DNA of 64,000 bases from Ferranicluibacter quercicola (GTDB lineage Bacteria > Pseudomonadota > Alphaproteobacteria > Rhizobiales > Rhizobiaceae), in the NCBI RefSeq assembly GCF_021168455.1, contig NZ_JAJOZR010000002.1, positions 62,001 through 126,000 of the forward strand, given 5' to 3'. Below are positions 9,239 through 18,562 of the stretch, one piece after another. Made by a program: the position numbers and the translations under genes. The notes under the pieces are model-generated. The model was not told where the DNA came from. It searched no databases and saw only the letters and a list, made by a program, of their open reading frames with translations. Each line of letters starts with the position of its first letter. Position 1 is the first letter of the stretch.

Positions 9239-11852
9239 TCACGATCCTCTGCGGCACGACAATGATCTTCTTCGGCGTCCGGCCTTCCAGCGCGGTCCGC
9301 ACGGCATCGAGGCAGAGCACGGCGGCCTCCACGGCAGTCTGATCTGCATCGCGCGCAATTGTCAAATCCGCGCGCTTCTTGCCATTGATCTGGACCGGCA
9401 ATACGATCTCGGACACCGTCACCAGCGCCTCATCAAAGCGCGGCCATTCCGCCTGTGCGATCAGACCCTCGCCGCCGATGACGCTCCAGCACTGTTCGGC
9501 CAGATGCGGCGTGATCGGCGCCATCAAATGGATCAGGATCTCGACCGCGTCGCGCATGGCGGCAGTCGTCACAGTGTCTGTTCCGGTGGCGACATCGGTG
9601 AGCGGGGCTGCCAGCGCATTCACCATCTCGTAGAGGCGGGCGACGGCCTTGTTGAAGGCGAGCTTGTCGTAATCCGACTCGACCGCCTTCAGCGTCCTGT
9701 GTGCGACCTGGGAGACGGCGCGCGCCGGGCCTTCCGTGGCGGGCGCCGCCGTTGCGGTTGCCAGAGCCGGTGCTGCCTCGGAGATCAGGCGCCAGACGCG
9801 CTGGACGAAGCGATGCGCGCCCTCGACGCCGGCTTCCGACCAGATGACGTCGCGATCCGGCGGCGAGTCCGACAGTACGAAGAAGCGTGCCGTGTCGGCC
9901 CCGTAGGATGCGATGATGTCATCAGGGTCGACGACGTTCTTCTTCGACTTCGACATCTTCTCGATGGAGCCGATGGCGATTTCCTCGCCGGTTTCGTTTA
10001 GCGTCGCCCTGCGGCCGTTGCCGAGGTCCTCGATGGTGATGGCGGAGGGATTGATCCATTCCCGCTGGGCGCCCTCTCCGCGGCTGTAGGTCTCGTGGAC
10101 GACCATGCCTTGGGTGAAGAGGCCCTTGAACGGCTCGGACAGCCCTGCGTGACCCGCCGCCTTCATGGCGCGGGTGAAGAAGCGGGAATAGAGCAGGTGC
10201 AGGATCGCATGCTCGATGCCGCCGATATACTGATCGACGGGCATCCAGCGATCGACCACCGCACGGTTGGTCGGCTGTTCCTCCCATGGCGCCGTGAAGC
10301 GCATGAAGTACCAGGAGGAATCGACGAAGGTGTCCATCGTGTCGGTTTCGCGGCGGGCCGCAGCGCCGCATTGCGGGCAGCCGACATGGCGCCAGGTCGG
10401 GTGGCGGTCGAGCGGGTTGCCGGGCTTTTCGAAGGTAACGTCGTCGGGCAGACGAACCGGCAGGTCCTTCTTCGGCACGGGAACGACACCGCAGACTTCG
10501 CAGTGGATAACGGGAATCGGGCAGCCCCAGTAGCGCTGACGAGAAATCCCCCAGTCACGCAATCTGAAGTTGACTTTCCGCTCGGCCTGCGGGCGACCGG
10601 CGAGCTCTTGCGTTTCCAGCAAGCTCGCCACCCGCTCGAAGGCCGCTTCCGTGGCCAGACCATCGAGGAAGCGCGAATGGATCATCACGCCGTCGCCGGT
10701 ATAGGCCTCCGTGCCGACACTAAATGTCGCGGCATCGCCGTCGGCCGGCATGACCACGGGGGTCACGGGCAGGCCGTAGCGGCGCGCGAAATCGAGATCG
10801 CGCTGGTCGCCCGAGGGGCAGCCGAAGATGGCGCCCGTGCCGTAATCCATCAGCACGAAGTTGGCGACGTAGACCGGCAGCTCCCAGGCTGGATCGAGCG
10901 GATGGCGGACGCGCAGGCCGGTGTCGATGCCGCGCTTCTCGGCCGTTTCCAGGGCCGCCAGCGACGTCCCCGCGCGGCGGCATTCCTCGCAGAAGGCTTC
11001 CAGCTCGGCATTGCCGGCGGCGACCTTGCGCGCCAGCGGATGATCTGCGGCAATCGCCAGGAAAGAGGCGCCGAACAGGGTGTCCGGACGGGTCGTGTAG
11101 ACCTCGACCTCGGTTTCACCGGGTGCCCGTGCGTCTGCAACGAGCTCCCAGCGGATGGAGAGACCTTCGGAGCGACCGATCCAGTTCTTCTGCATCAGCC
11201 GGACCTTTTCCGGCCAATGCTCCAGCGTATCGAGGGAATCCAGCAGGTCCTGGCTGAAGTCGGTGATGCGGAAGAACCACTGCGTGAGTTCGCGCTGTTC
11301 GACGAGCGCGTTCGAGCGCCAGCCGCGGCCGTCGATGACCTGCTCGTTGGCAAGCACGGTGTGATCGACCGGATCCCAGTTGACCTTCGACTGCTTGCGA
11401 TAGACCAGCCCCTTTTCCATAAAATCGAGGAAGAGATGCTGCTGCTGCTGGTAATAGGCGACATCGCAGGTGGCGAACTCGCGGCTCCAGTCGAGCGAGA
11501 GCCCCATGACCTTCAGCTGCGCGCGCATGGAGGCGATGTTCTGGTAGGTCCATTCGGCGGGATGAACGCCGCGCTCCATGGCGGCGTTTTCCGCCGGCAT
11601 GCCGAAGGCATCCCAGCCCATGGGGTGCAGCACGTTATAGCCGCGTGCGCGCTTGAAGCGGGCCACGACGTCGCCCATGGCGTAATTGCGCACATGGCCC
11701 ATGTGGATGCGGCCGGAGGGATAGGGAAACATCTCCAGGACGTAGTATTTTTCCCGCGGGTCGTTATTGTCCGTCTTATAAACGGATTTCTCGTCCCATT
11801 CGCGCTGCCAGCGAGGTTCTGCATCGCGCGGGTTATAGCGTTCTGTGGCCAT
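9225..11852 (-). CDS. leuS: Leucyl-tRNA synthetase
   Basis: An 875-residue class Ia aminoacyl-tRNA synthetase charging tRNA-Leu. The HIGH-type motif HMGH is near residues 50-53 (GRIHMGHVRNY), the editing domain has TRPDTLFGAS, and the KMSKS loop is present as EKMSKSKKN. Length and domain order (Rossmann core, CP1 editing insertion, anticodon-binding domain, short C-terminal domain) are normal. It heads the minus-strand operon with lptE and holA. Confidence 0.97.
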   Translation of the reverse strand: MATERYNPRDAEPRWQREWDEKSVYKTDNNDPREKYYVLEMFPYPSGRIHMGHVRNYAMGDVVARFKRARGYNVLHPMGWDAFGMPAENAAMERGVHPAEWTYQNIASMRAQLKVMGLSLDWSREFATCDVAYYQQQQHLFLDFMEKGLVYRKQSKVNWDPVDHTVLANEQVIDGRGWRSNALVEQRELTQWFFRITDFSQDLLDSLDTLEHWPEKVRLMQKNWIGRSEGLSIRWELVADARAPGETEVEVYTTRPDTLFGASFLAIAADHPLARKVAAGNAELEAFCEECRRAGTSLAALETAEKRGIDTGLRVRHPLDPAWELPVYVANFVLMDYGTGAIFGCPSGDQRDLDFARRYGLPVTPVVMPADGDAATFSVGTEAYTGDGVMIHSRFLDGLATEAAFERVASLLETQELAGRPQAERKVNFRLRDWGISRQRYWGCPIPVIHCEVCGVVPVPKKDLPVRLPDDVTFEKPGNPLDRHPTWRHVGCPQCGAAARRETDTMDTFVDSSWYFMRFTAPWEEQPTNRAVVDRWMPVDQYIGGIEHAILHLLYSRFFTRAMKAAGHAGLSEPFKGLFTQGMVVHETYSRGEGAQREWINPSAITIEDLGNGRRATLNETGEEIAIGSIEKMSKSKKNVVDPDDIIASYGADTARFFVLSDSPPDRDVIWSEAGVEGAHRFVQRVWRLISEAAPALATATAAPATEGPARAVSQVAHRTLKAVESDYDKLAFNKAVARLYEMVNALAAPLTDVATGTDTVTTAAMRDAVEILIHLMAPITPHLAEQCWSVIGGEGLIAQAEWPRFDEALVTVSEIVLPVQINGKKRADLTIARDADQTAVEAAVLCLDAVRTALEGRTPKKIIVVPQRIVNVVV

Positions 11853-12080
11853 GTGTTTCGTCGTTCCGGAAATTGTGGCGGGGCGCTGCCGCTCGGGTCT
11901 TATGTGGCGTGACCTTCATCATGAAACAACGGTAGCGTCAAGTTTTGCGGGCCTTTGGCCGGGCTCTGCGGCATTCCCCGCAAGCTTGCTTGGCGGCGTG
12001 TCGCGGATTGGCTATAGCGGGCAAGCAATCGTACACACCGTGGCACTTCGAGCCACATGACTGCCAGGGAGACCTTGCCG

Positions 12081-12761
12081 ATGACCCGAGTGGACCAGTG
12101 GAACGAGGTGTTGTCGCGCATCCACGCGGCGGAGGAGGGCGCTGCGCGTTCCCGCGGCTCCGTGGCGCTGGTCGCGGTGTCGAAGACCTTCGATGCCGAC
12201 GCCATCCGTCCCGTGATTGTGGCCGGGCAGCGTGTGTTCGGCGAAAACCGGGTGCAGGAATCGCAGGGCAAGTGGCCCGAGCTGAAGGCGGAGACGCCGG
12301 GGATCGTGCTGCATCTGATCGGCCCGCTCCAGTCCAACAAGGCCGCCGATGCCGTCGCCCTGTTCGACGTCATCGAGACCATCGATCGAGAGAAGATCGC
12401 CCGTGCCGTGGCCGCGGAGATCGAGCGGCAGGGCAAGCCGGTCCGGATCTATGTGCAGGTGAACACCGGGCTTGAGCCGCAGAAGGCGGGCATCGCGCCG
12501 GAAGAGACGGCGGCCTTCGTGGCGATGTGCCGCGATACGCTCGACCTTCCCGTGGAAGGGCTGATGTGCATTCCCCCGGCAGACGAAAATCCGGGTCCGC
12601 ATTTCGCGCTGCTGGCAAAGCTCGCGCAAGAAAACGGCGTCGAGAAACTGTCGATGGGCATGTCCGGAGATTTCGATGTCGCTGTTGCCTTCGGGGCTAC
12701 CAGCGTTCGCGTGGGGTCGGCGATCTTCGGTCTGCGCGACGTCGCGGTGCCGACCGCCTGA
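12081..12761 (+). CDS. yggS: YggS-family pyridoxal-phosphate homeostasis protein
   Basis: A 226-residue fold-type III PLP protein (PLPBP/YggS). The PLP lysine is Lys35 in VSKTF, and FGENRVQE, HLIGPLQSNK and the phosphate-binding end (LSMGMSGDFDVAVAFG) are all present. The family buffers PLP and affects amino-acid and keto-acid balance, and no catalytic reaction is established. I chose the ATG at 12081 because AGGGAGA sits 8 bases upstream. An ATG eight codons earlier (12057) is the alternative. A bidirectional terminator follows. Confidence 0.9.
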   Translation: MTRVDQWNEVLSRIHAAEEGAARSRGSVALVAVSKTFDADAIRPVIVAGQRVFGENRVQESQGKWPELKAETPGIVLHLIGPLQSNKAADAVALFDVIETIDREKIARAVAAEIERQGKPVRIYVQVNTGLEPQKAGIAPEETAAFVAMCRDTLDLPVEGLMCIPPADENPGPHFALLAKLAQENGVEKLSMGMSGDFDVAVAFGATSVRVGSAIFGLRDVAVPTA

Positions 12762-12786
12762 GGATCCTGAAAAGCTGAGGTCACAA

Positions 12787-12812
12787 AAAACCCGGCGCAT
12801 GGCCGGGTTTTC
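12787..12812. terminator. Bidirectional intrinsic terminator between yggS and trcR
   Basis: A 10-bp perfect stem (AAAACCCGGC at 12787-12796 with GCCGGGTTTT at 12802-12811) and a 5-base loop, with a T-run on both strands (six Ts when read on minus). It serves both converging genes. Confidence 0.85.
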
Positions 12813-12841
12813 GATCGGTGCCGCATGGAAGAATCCGCGGA

Positions 12842-13540
12842 TCAGTATTTCTCTTCTTCCTCGTCCGGCGTCGCGGATTTCAGCGACTTCAGCTTTGCGA
12901 AAACGGCGTCCGCGTCCATTTCCTTCTCTTCCTCGCGCTCATAGCCATAGCTGAAGCGTTCGGTTTCCTGCGCCGGTTCCAGCGTGGCGCCGAGATCGGC
13001 GGCTGTCGGCAGCGGGCGGCCCTTGGAGGCGCGTTCGACTTCGAGGTCGAGATCGATCTGGCTGCAAAGACCGAGCGTGACCGGGTCGCTCGCCGTCAGG
13101 TTGGCGGAGTTCCAGTGCGTGCGCTCGCGGATCTGCTCGATCGTCGACTTGGTGGTGCCGACGAGACGCGAGATCTGGGCGTCCTTGAGTTCAGGATGGT
13201 TGCGAACCAGCCAGAGGATGGCGTTGGGGCGGTCCTGACGCTTGGAGACCGGCGTGTAGCGCGGGCCCTTGCGCTTGGACTCGGGAACGCGAACCTTCGG
13301 ATCGGAAATCTTCAGCTTGTGGTTCGGATTGCCTTCGGCGCGGACGATTTCGTCGCGCGACAGCTGTCCGGTGGCGATCGGATCGAGGCCCTTGATGCCC
13401 TGGGCTGATTCGCCGTCGGCGATCGCCTTGACTTCCAGCGGATGCAGCTTGCAGAACGTGGCGATCTGCTCGAACGACAGGGCGGTATTATCGACAAGCC
13501 AGACCGCCGTGGCTTTCGGCATCAGCAATTGTTGAGCCAT
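12842..13540 (-). CDS. trcR: Cell-cycle transcriptional regulator TrcR (DUF1013)
   Basis: A 232-residue DUF1013 protein. It begins with the family-typical MAQQLLMPKATAVWLVDNT, has an HTH-like segment (LSFEQIATFCKLHPLEVKAIADGE), a basic centre and a second HTH-like stretch (ISRLVGTTKSTIEQIRERTHW). The C-terminal tail is acidic and rich in Glu (EREEEKEMDADAVFAKLKS). DUF1013/TrcR proteins are nearly confined to alphaproteobacteria and are tied to CtrA-linked cell-cycle transcription; the exact targets in this organism are unknown. The gene diverges from acsA. Confidence 0.88.
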   Translation of the reverse strand: MAQQLLMPKATAVWLVDNTALSFEQIATFCKLHPLEVKAIADGESAQGIKGLDPIATGQLSRDEIVRAEGNPNHKLKISDPKVRVPESKRKGPRYTPVSKRQDRPNAILWLVRNHPELKDAQISRLVGTTKSTIEQIRERTHWNSANLTASDPVTLGLCSQIDLDLEVERASKGRPLPTAADLGATLEPAQETERFSYGYEREEEKEMDADAVFAKLKSLKSATPDEEEEKY

Positions 13541-13633
13541 AGATATAGTCCTTCTGTCCGCCGCGCCGGTGTCGCGGGCCGTGGAATACCACTGATTTCC
13601 GGGAATAGGGCGCTTCTATACCCCTCTTGTCGC

Positions 13634-13647
13634 AGAATTGCAATTCT
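13634..13647. promoter_or_regulatory. 14-bp perfect palindrome between trcR and acsA
   Basis: AGAATTGCAATTCT at 13634-13647 is a perfect inverted repeat, in the divergent promoter region 110 bases ahead of the acsA start and 94 bases ahead of trcR. It has the size and position of a dimeric regulator operator. The protein that binds is not known. Confidence 0.45.
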
Positions 13648-13756
13648 TCTCGACGTCCTGACTTTCGTCTCATTGCCGCCGGCTCCGCACCTGATATGTA
13701 TCCCCTGAAAAGCGCCGTGAGGATGCGCGAGCACGACAGCAGGGAGAGAGAAGACC

Positions 13757-15706
13757 ATGTCCGACAAGACCTACCCCGTCTCGAAGGAAACGCAGGCACA
13801 TGCCCTCGTGGACAGGGCGACCTATGACGCATGGTATCGCGAAAGCGTGGAAAACCCTGATGTCTTCTGGGGCGAACACGGCAAGCGGATCGACTGGTCG
13901 ACGCCCTATACCAAGGTCAAGAATACCTCGTTTACCGGCGACGTCTCGATCAGATGGTTCGAGGACGGGCAGACCAACGTCTCCTTCAACTGTATCGACC
14001 GGCATCTGGAGACGCGAGGCGATCAGGTCGCGATCATCTTCGAGGGAGACAATCCCTATATCGACAAGAAGATCACCTATCGCGAGCTGCACCAGCATGT
14101 CTGCCGGCTGGCGAACGTCATGAAGGCGCAGGGCGTCGGCAAGGGCGATCGCGTGACGATCTACATGCCGATGATCCCGGAGGCCGCCTATGCGATGCTT
14201 GCCTGTGCCCGTATCGGCGCCGTTCATTCCGTCGTCTTCGGGGGCTTCTCACCCGATGCGCTCGCCGGGCGGCTGGTGGACTGTGCCTCCACCTTCATCG
14301 TCACCTGCGACGAGGGCATGCGCGGCGGCAAGCCGATCCCGCTGAAGGACAATACCGACAAGGCGGTGGAGATCGCCGCGAAAAACGGCGTCGAGGTGAA
14401 GACGGTGCTCGTCGTGCGCCGCACGGGCGGCAAGATCACCTGGGCGGATGGCCGCGATATCTGGTATCACACCGCGACGCAGGTGGCCGATACCGCGTGC
14501 GAACCCGTGCCGATGAACGCGGAAGACCCGCTGTTCATTCTCTACACCTCCGGTTCGACCGGTAAGCCGAAGGGCGTGCTGCACACCACGGGCGGCTATC
14601 TCGTCTATGTCGCGATGAGCCACGAATATGTGTTCGACTACCATCCCGGCGATATCTACTGGTGCACGGCCGATGTCGGCTGGGTGACCGGCCATTCCTA
14701 CATCGTCTATGGACCGCTTGCGAACGGTGCGACGACGCTGATGTTTGAAGGCGTTCCGAACCATCCCGACCAAGGCCGGTTCTGGGAGATCATCGACAAG
14801 CATCAGGTAAACATCTTCTACACGGCGCCGACGGCGATCCGCTCGCTGATGGGCGCAGGCGATGCCTATGTCACCCGGTCATCGCGCAAGAGCCTGCGGA
14901 TCCTCGGCACGGTCGGCGAGCCGATCAATCCGGAAGCGTGGCAGTGGTATCATGACGTCGTGGGCGACGGTCGTTGCCCGGTCGTCGACACCTGGTGGCA
15001 GACGGAAACGGGCGGACACATGATCACGCCGCTTCCGGGTGCGACGGCTCTGAAGCCGGGGTCGGCCACTCTGCCCTTCTTCGGCATTCGGCCGGAGCTT
15101 GTCGATAACGAGGGCAATGTGCTCGAGGGTGCTGCGGACGGTAATCTCTGCATCGCCGACAGCTGGCCGGGACAGATGCGGACCGTCTATGGCGATCACG
15201 AGCGCTTCATCCAGACCTATTTCTCAACCTATAAGGGTAAATATTTCACGGGCGACGGCTGCAAGCGCGACGCGGATGGCTATTACTGGATCACCGGCCG
15301 TGTGGACGACGTTCTCAATGTTTCGGGACATCGCATGGGCACGGCCGAGGTCGAATCCGCGCTCGTCAGCCACGATGCGGTGTCGGAAGCGGCGGTCGTC
15401 GGTTACCCGCACGATATCAAGGGTCAGGGCATCTATTGCTACGTGACGCTGATGTCGGGCCGGGAGGGGTCGGACGATCTGCGCAAGGCACTCGTGGCGC
15501 ATGTGCGCAACGAGATCGGACCGATCGCTTCCCCCGACAAGATCCAGTTTGCGCCCGGCTTGCCGAAAACCCGCTCGGGCAAGATCATGCGACGCATTCT
15601 CCGCAAGATCGCCGAAGATGATTTCGGCGCGCTCGGCGATATCTCGACGCTGGCAGATCCGGGCGTCGTGGACGATCTCGTCGCCAACCGGCAGAACAAG
15701 AAGTAG
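13757..15706 (+). CDS. acs: Acetyl-CoA synthetase
   Basis: A 649-residue AMP-forming acetate-CoA ligase. The ATP-binding signature YTSGSTGKPKG lies near residues 262-272. GEPINPEAW and DTWWQTETG mark the acyl-adenylate core. The C-terminal RSGKIMRR carries the lysine that is acetylated by Pat-type enzymes in relatives. It converts acetate, ATP and CoA to acetyl-CoA. The ribosome site AGGGAGAGAG precedes the ATG. A short hairpin follows the stop. Acetate use is usually catabolite-controlled, and the upstream palindrome could be involved. Confidence 0.97.
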   Translation: MSDKTYPVSKETQAHALVDRATYDAWYRESVENPDVFWGEHGKRIDWSTPYTKVKNTSFTGDVSIRWFEDGQTNVSFNCIDRHLETRGDQVAIIFEGDNPYIDKKITYRELHQHVCRLANVMKAQGVGKGDRVTIYMPMIPEAAYAMLACARIGAVHSVVFGGFSPDALAGRLVDCASTFIVTCDEGMRGGKPIPLKDNTDKAVEIAAKNGVEVKTVLVVRRTGGKITWADGRDIWYHTATQVADTACEPVPMNAEDPLFILYTSGSTGKPKGVLHTTGGYLVYVAMSHEYVFDYHPGDIYWCTADVGWVTGHSYIVYGPLANGATTLMFEGVPNHPDQGRFWEIIDKHQVNIFYTAPTAIRSLMGAGDAYVTRSSRKSLRILGTVGEPINPEAWQWYHDVVGDGRCPVVDTWWQTETGGHMITPLPGATALKPGSATLPFFGIRPELVDNEGNVLEGAADGNLCIADSWPGQMRTVYGDHERFIQTYFSTYKGKYFTGDGCKRDADGYYWITGRVDDVLNVSGHRMGTAEVESALVSHDAVSEAAVVGYPHDIKGQGIYCYVTLMSGREGSDDLRKALVAHVRNEIGPIASPDKIQFAPGLPKTRSGKIMRRILRKIAEDDFGALGDISTLADPGVVDDLVANRQNKK

Positions 15707-15715
15707 TTATGAAAG

Positions 15716-15742
15716 GACCGGCCGACGAAGGCGTCCGCCGGT
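15716..15742 (+). terminator. Hairpin after acs
   Basis: GGACCGGC (15716-15723) can pair with GCCGGTCC (15735-15742) over 8 bp, starting 10 bases after the acs stop. A T-run is lacking, so it may protect the 3' end rather than terminate alone. Confidence 0.4.
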
Positions 15743-15761
15743 CCTCCTCGCGATCGAACGA

Positions 15762-15962
15762 TCAGAAATCGATGGCGCGGCCGTTGATTTCCCAGTCACC
15801 GAAACGGACAGGTTCCGCGCCGCCGCGGCCGCCGATTTCCGTCGGTAGCTCCAATGCGGCGCTTGCCTCACGGCGGGCAGCCGCTTCCTCAAGAGCGCGA
15901 CGCGCGGCCGGCGAAAGAACCTTGCCCGGCTTCTCCTGATCGTTGTCGTTGTCATTCAGCAT
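15762..15962 (-). CDS. DUF1674 / SDHAF4-like succinate dehydrogenase assembly factor
   Basis: A 66-residue protein whose C-terminus carries the DUF1674 signature, with GRGGAEPVRFGDWEINGRAIDF corresponding to the usual GPEPTRYGDWE...G...DF. Eukaryotic members (SDHAF4/Sdh8) bind flavinated SdhA and protect it during complex II assembly. The bacterial members are assumed to do likewise but are less studied. The N-terminal third is charged and likely disordered. It lies alone on the minus strand between converging acs and diverging htpX. Confidence 0.82.
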   Translation of the reverse strand: MLNDNDNDQEKPGKVLSPAARRALEEAAARREASAALELPTEIGGRGGAEPVRFGDWEINGRAIDF

Positions 15963-16038
15963 TGTGTGACCTCACTACGCCGTTGAATCCATGGTATCTC
16001 CGCCCCATCATATAGGGAGAGATGCGGCAATCCCACGA

Positions 16039-16054
16039 TGATTCACGTGAAACG
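16039..16054. other. Degenerate parS-like site 3 (14/16)
   Basis: The 16-mer reads TGATTCACGTGAAACG, two changes from the canonical ParB site, with the central 12 bases TTCACGTGAAAC intact. It lies in the short leader ahead of htpX, 8.4 kb from parB. Confidence 0.55.
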
Positions 16055-16090
16055 CCGCCGAAAATGCACCTTCTGCTTTCGGAGACGCGC

Positions 16091-17050
16091 ATGAACCTCA
16101 TTCGCACGGCCATGCTTCTGGCCTTCATGACAGCGCTTTTCATGGGCATCGGTCTTCTGATCGGCGGTCGCGGCGGCATGATGATCGCCCTTCTCATCGC
16201 CATCGCCATGAACGCGTTCTCCTATTGGAACTCGGATCGGCTCGTGTTGCGCATGTATGATGCGCAGGAGGTCGATGCGCGCAGCGCACCGGAATATTAC
16301 GGCATCGTTCGGGATCTCGCGGCCAATGCCGGTCTGCCCATGCCGCGGGTTTATGTGATCAACAATCCCCAACCCAACGCCTTTGCAACGGGTCGCAACC
16401 CGCAAAACGCGGCGGTTGCCGCGTCCACCGGACTCCTACAGATGCTGACCTATGACGAGGTGGCCGGCGTCATGGCGCACGAGCTGGCCCATGTGCAGAA
16501 CCGGGACACGCTGACGATGACCCTGACGGCGACACTGGCCGGCGCCATTTCCATGCTCGGAAACTTCGCCTTCCTGTTCGGCGGCAATCGCGAGAACAAC
16601 AATCCGCTTGGTTTCATCGGAACGCTGACGGCGATGATCGTCGCGCCTTTCGCCGCCATGATGGTCCAGATGGCCGTGAGCCGGACGCGGGAATATTCCG
16701 CCGACCGTCGCGGGGCCGAAATCTGTGGGCAGCCGCTTGCCCTTGCCTCCGCTCTGCGCAAGATCGCCGGCGCCGCGCATCACGTGCCCAATGCAGCGGC
16801 CGAGCGCAATCCGGCAACGGCGCATATGTTCATCATCAATCCTCTTTCCGGCGAGCGGATGGACAACCTGTTTTCGACACATCCCGCGACGGAAAACCGC
16901 ATTGCGGCGCTCGAAGACATGGCCAGCAGCGTTTCCCGGCCCTCGACGCGCGTCGCTCAGCCTGCTACGGCGACCCGAAAGACGCGTTCCGTGCCGAGCA
17001 CAGGTTGGGGGCGTGATCGCTCCGAACCTCCAAAGGGCCCGTGGTCTTGA
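16091..17050 (+). CDS. htpX: Membrane zinc metalloprotease HtpX
   Basis: A 319-residue M48-family protease. Two N-terminal transmembrane segments (residues about 5-45) precede the catalytic HELAH motif (about 129-133) and the downstream Glu in SRTREYSADRRGAE. HtpX degrades misfolded inner-membrane proteins. The start at 16091 (MNLIRTAMLLAFM) follows GGAGACGCGC and matches family N-termini. Earlier in-frame ATGs at 16022 and 16064 would add an unrelated leader. The stop overlaps the next gene by one base (TGATG). Confidence 0.95.
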   Translation: MNLIRTAMLLAFMTALFMGIGLLIGGRGGMMIALLIAIAMNAFSYWNSDRLVLRMYDAQEVDARSAPEYYGIVRDLAANAGLPMPRVYVINNPQPNAFATGRNPQNAAVAASTGLLQMLTYDEVAGVMAHELAHVQNRDTLTMTLTATLAGAISMLGNFAFLFGGNRENNNPLGFIGTLTAMIVAPFAAMMVQMAVSRTREYSADRRGAEICGQPLALASALRKIAGAAHHVPNAAAERNPATAHMFIINPLSGERMDNLFSTHPATENRIAALEDMASSVSRPSTRVAQPATATRKTRSVPSTGWGRDRSEPPKGPWS

Positions 17051-18426
17051 TGACGAAGACAAAGAACGATTCGGCAACGCAACGATCTTCGAAGCTGGCG
17101 GCCGGGCCACAGAAGCCGGGCCTTCTGGCGCGGCAGGCGGCAGCGAAATTGCTGGGTGCGGTGATCGAGAAGAAGATCTCGCTGGATGGCATGCTCGATC
17201 CGATCGGTGGAAATCCGGCTTATCGTCAGCTGTCCGATATCGATCGGACGCTCGTCAAAGCCATTCTGCACACAGCCTTGCGCCACCTTCCCCGCATCGA
17301 GGCCATGCTCGACCGGCTTCTGAATACACCATTGCCGGATGGTGCGCGTGCCCTGCATCACCAGCTCGTCGTTGCGGCAACGCAGATCGTCTTTCTCGAT
17401 ATTCCAGATCACTCGGCCGTCGATCTTGCCGTGGAACAGGCCAATGCCGATCCGCGAAATCGGCGCTTCGCCAGCCTGACCAATGCCGTGCTGCGCCGCT
17501 TCTCGCGCGAAAAGAATGATCTTCTTCGAATCGTGTCCGAAACGACGCCGTCGCTCCCGGCGTGGTTCAGGTCAAGGCTCGTCTCGACCTACGGGCAGGA
17601 TCATGCCCAGCGCATTGCCGATGCGCTTCTTGAGCCAGCGGCGATCGACATCACGGTGAAGTCCGATCCGGAAGGGTGGGCGCAGCGCTTGGGAGGCATC
17701 GTCCTTCCGACCGGCAGCGTTCGCCTCGCATCGTTTCAGGGGGCGGTCTCGACGCTCGAGGGGTTCGATGCTGGCGAATGGTGGGTGCAGGATGCTGCGG
17801 CCTCGCTGCCGGCGCAGCTGTTCGGCGATCTCCGTGGCCAGCGCGTCGTGGATCTCTGCGCCGCCCCCGGCGGCAAGACCGCGCAGCTGATCGGTGCAGG
17901 GGCAAAGGTCACAGCGCTCGACCAGTCCGCCAGCCGGCTGAAGCGGCTGAACAGCAACCTCGAACGGCTCGGCCTGACGGCGGAGACCATGGAATGTAAC
18001 ATGGCGGACTTTCGGCCGGAGACGCTGTTCGATGCGGCCCTGCTCGATGCACCCTGTTCCTCGACCGGCACGATCCGTCGCCATCCGGATGTGCCCTATA
18101 CCAAGGGTCCGGAGGACATCACCAAGCTCGCAGGCCTGCAGGAACGGCTGCTGCGCCATGCCCTGACGGTCGTCAAGCCGGGTGGCCTCGTGGTGTTCTC
18201 CAACTGCTCGCTGGACCCGGCCGAGGGCGAAACGATGGTGGCGCGGGTCGTCGCCAGCGGCGGATGCACACGCGTCCCCGTCGATCCCGCGGCCTTTCCG
18301 GGTCTTGAGGAGGCGATCACGCCGCTTGGGGAACTGCGCACCACGCCCGCCATGCTGGCGCCGCAGACGGGTTTTTCCGGCGGGCTGGACGGCTTTTATG
18401 CCACAGTCCTTCGTAGATCGTTGTAA
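17050..18426 (+). CDS. RsmB/NOP-family RNA (cytosine-5) methyltransferase
   Basis: A 458-residue protein with an N-terminal NusB-like RNA-binding domain (about 25-160) and a C-terminal SAM-dependent methyltransferase domain. Visible motifs are SAM-binding DLCAAPGGKT (about 267-276), catalytic DAPCSSTG (about 333) and NCSLDPAEGE (about 385), which together supply the two cysteines of m5C methyltransferases. The likely target is C967 of 16S rRNA as for RsmB, but the paralogue family is broad, so the target is inferred. Translation is coupled to htpX by the TGATG overlap. Confidence 0.9.
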   Translation: MTKTKNDSATQRSSKLAAGPQKPGLLARQAAAKLLGAVIEKKISLDGMLDPIGGNPAYRQLSDIDRTLVKAILHTALRHLPRIEAMLDRLLNTPLPDGARALHHQLVVAATQIVFLDIPDHSAVDLAVEQANADPRNRRFASLTNAVLRRFSREKNDLLRIVSETTPSLPAWFRSRLVSTYGQDHAQRIADALLEPAAIDITVKSDPEGWAQRLGGIVLPTGSVRLASFQGAVSTLEGFDAGEWWVQDAAASLPAQLFGDLRGQRVVDLCAAPGGKTAQLIGAGAKVTALDQSASRLKRLNSNLERLGLTAETMECNMADFRPETLFDAALLDAPCSSTGTIRRHPDVPYTKGPEDITKLAGLQERLLRHALTVVKPGGLVVFSNCSLDPAEGETMVARVVASGGCTRVPVDPAAFPGLEEAITPLGELRTTPAMLAPQTGFSGGLDGFYATVLRRSL

Positions 18427-18518
18427 CGAAACAGTTTCCACACCTTGACCGTAAGTGTTCGCTACGTCATCCACTGGCGCTGGCGGCGGAAACACGGCAC
18501 TGTGTATTCGATCGTGAA

Positions 18519-18541
18519 CATTCCGGCCTGTCGCCGGAATG
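18519..18541 (+). other. 9-bp hairpin ahead of the heparinase-like gene
   Basis: CATTCCGGC (18519-18527) pairs perfectly with GCCGGAATG (18533-18541) over a 5-base loop. It buries the in-frame ATG at 18539, which is one reason to prefer the start at 18563. No T-run follows. Confidence 0.45.
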
Positions 18542-18562
18542 GGGTGGGGCTTCATTTCATTC

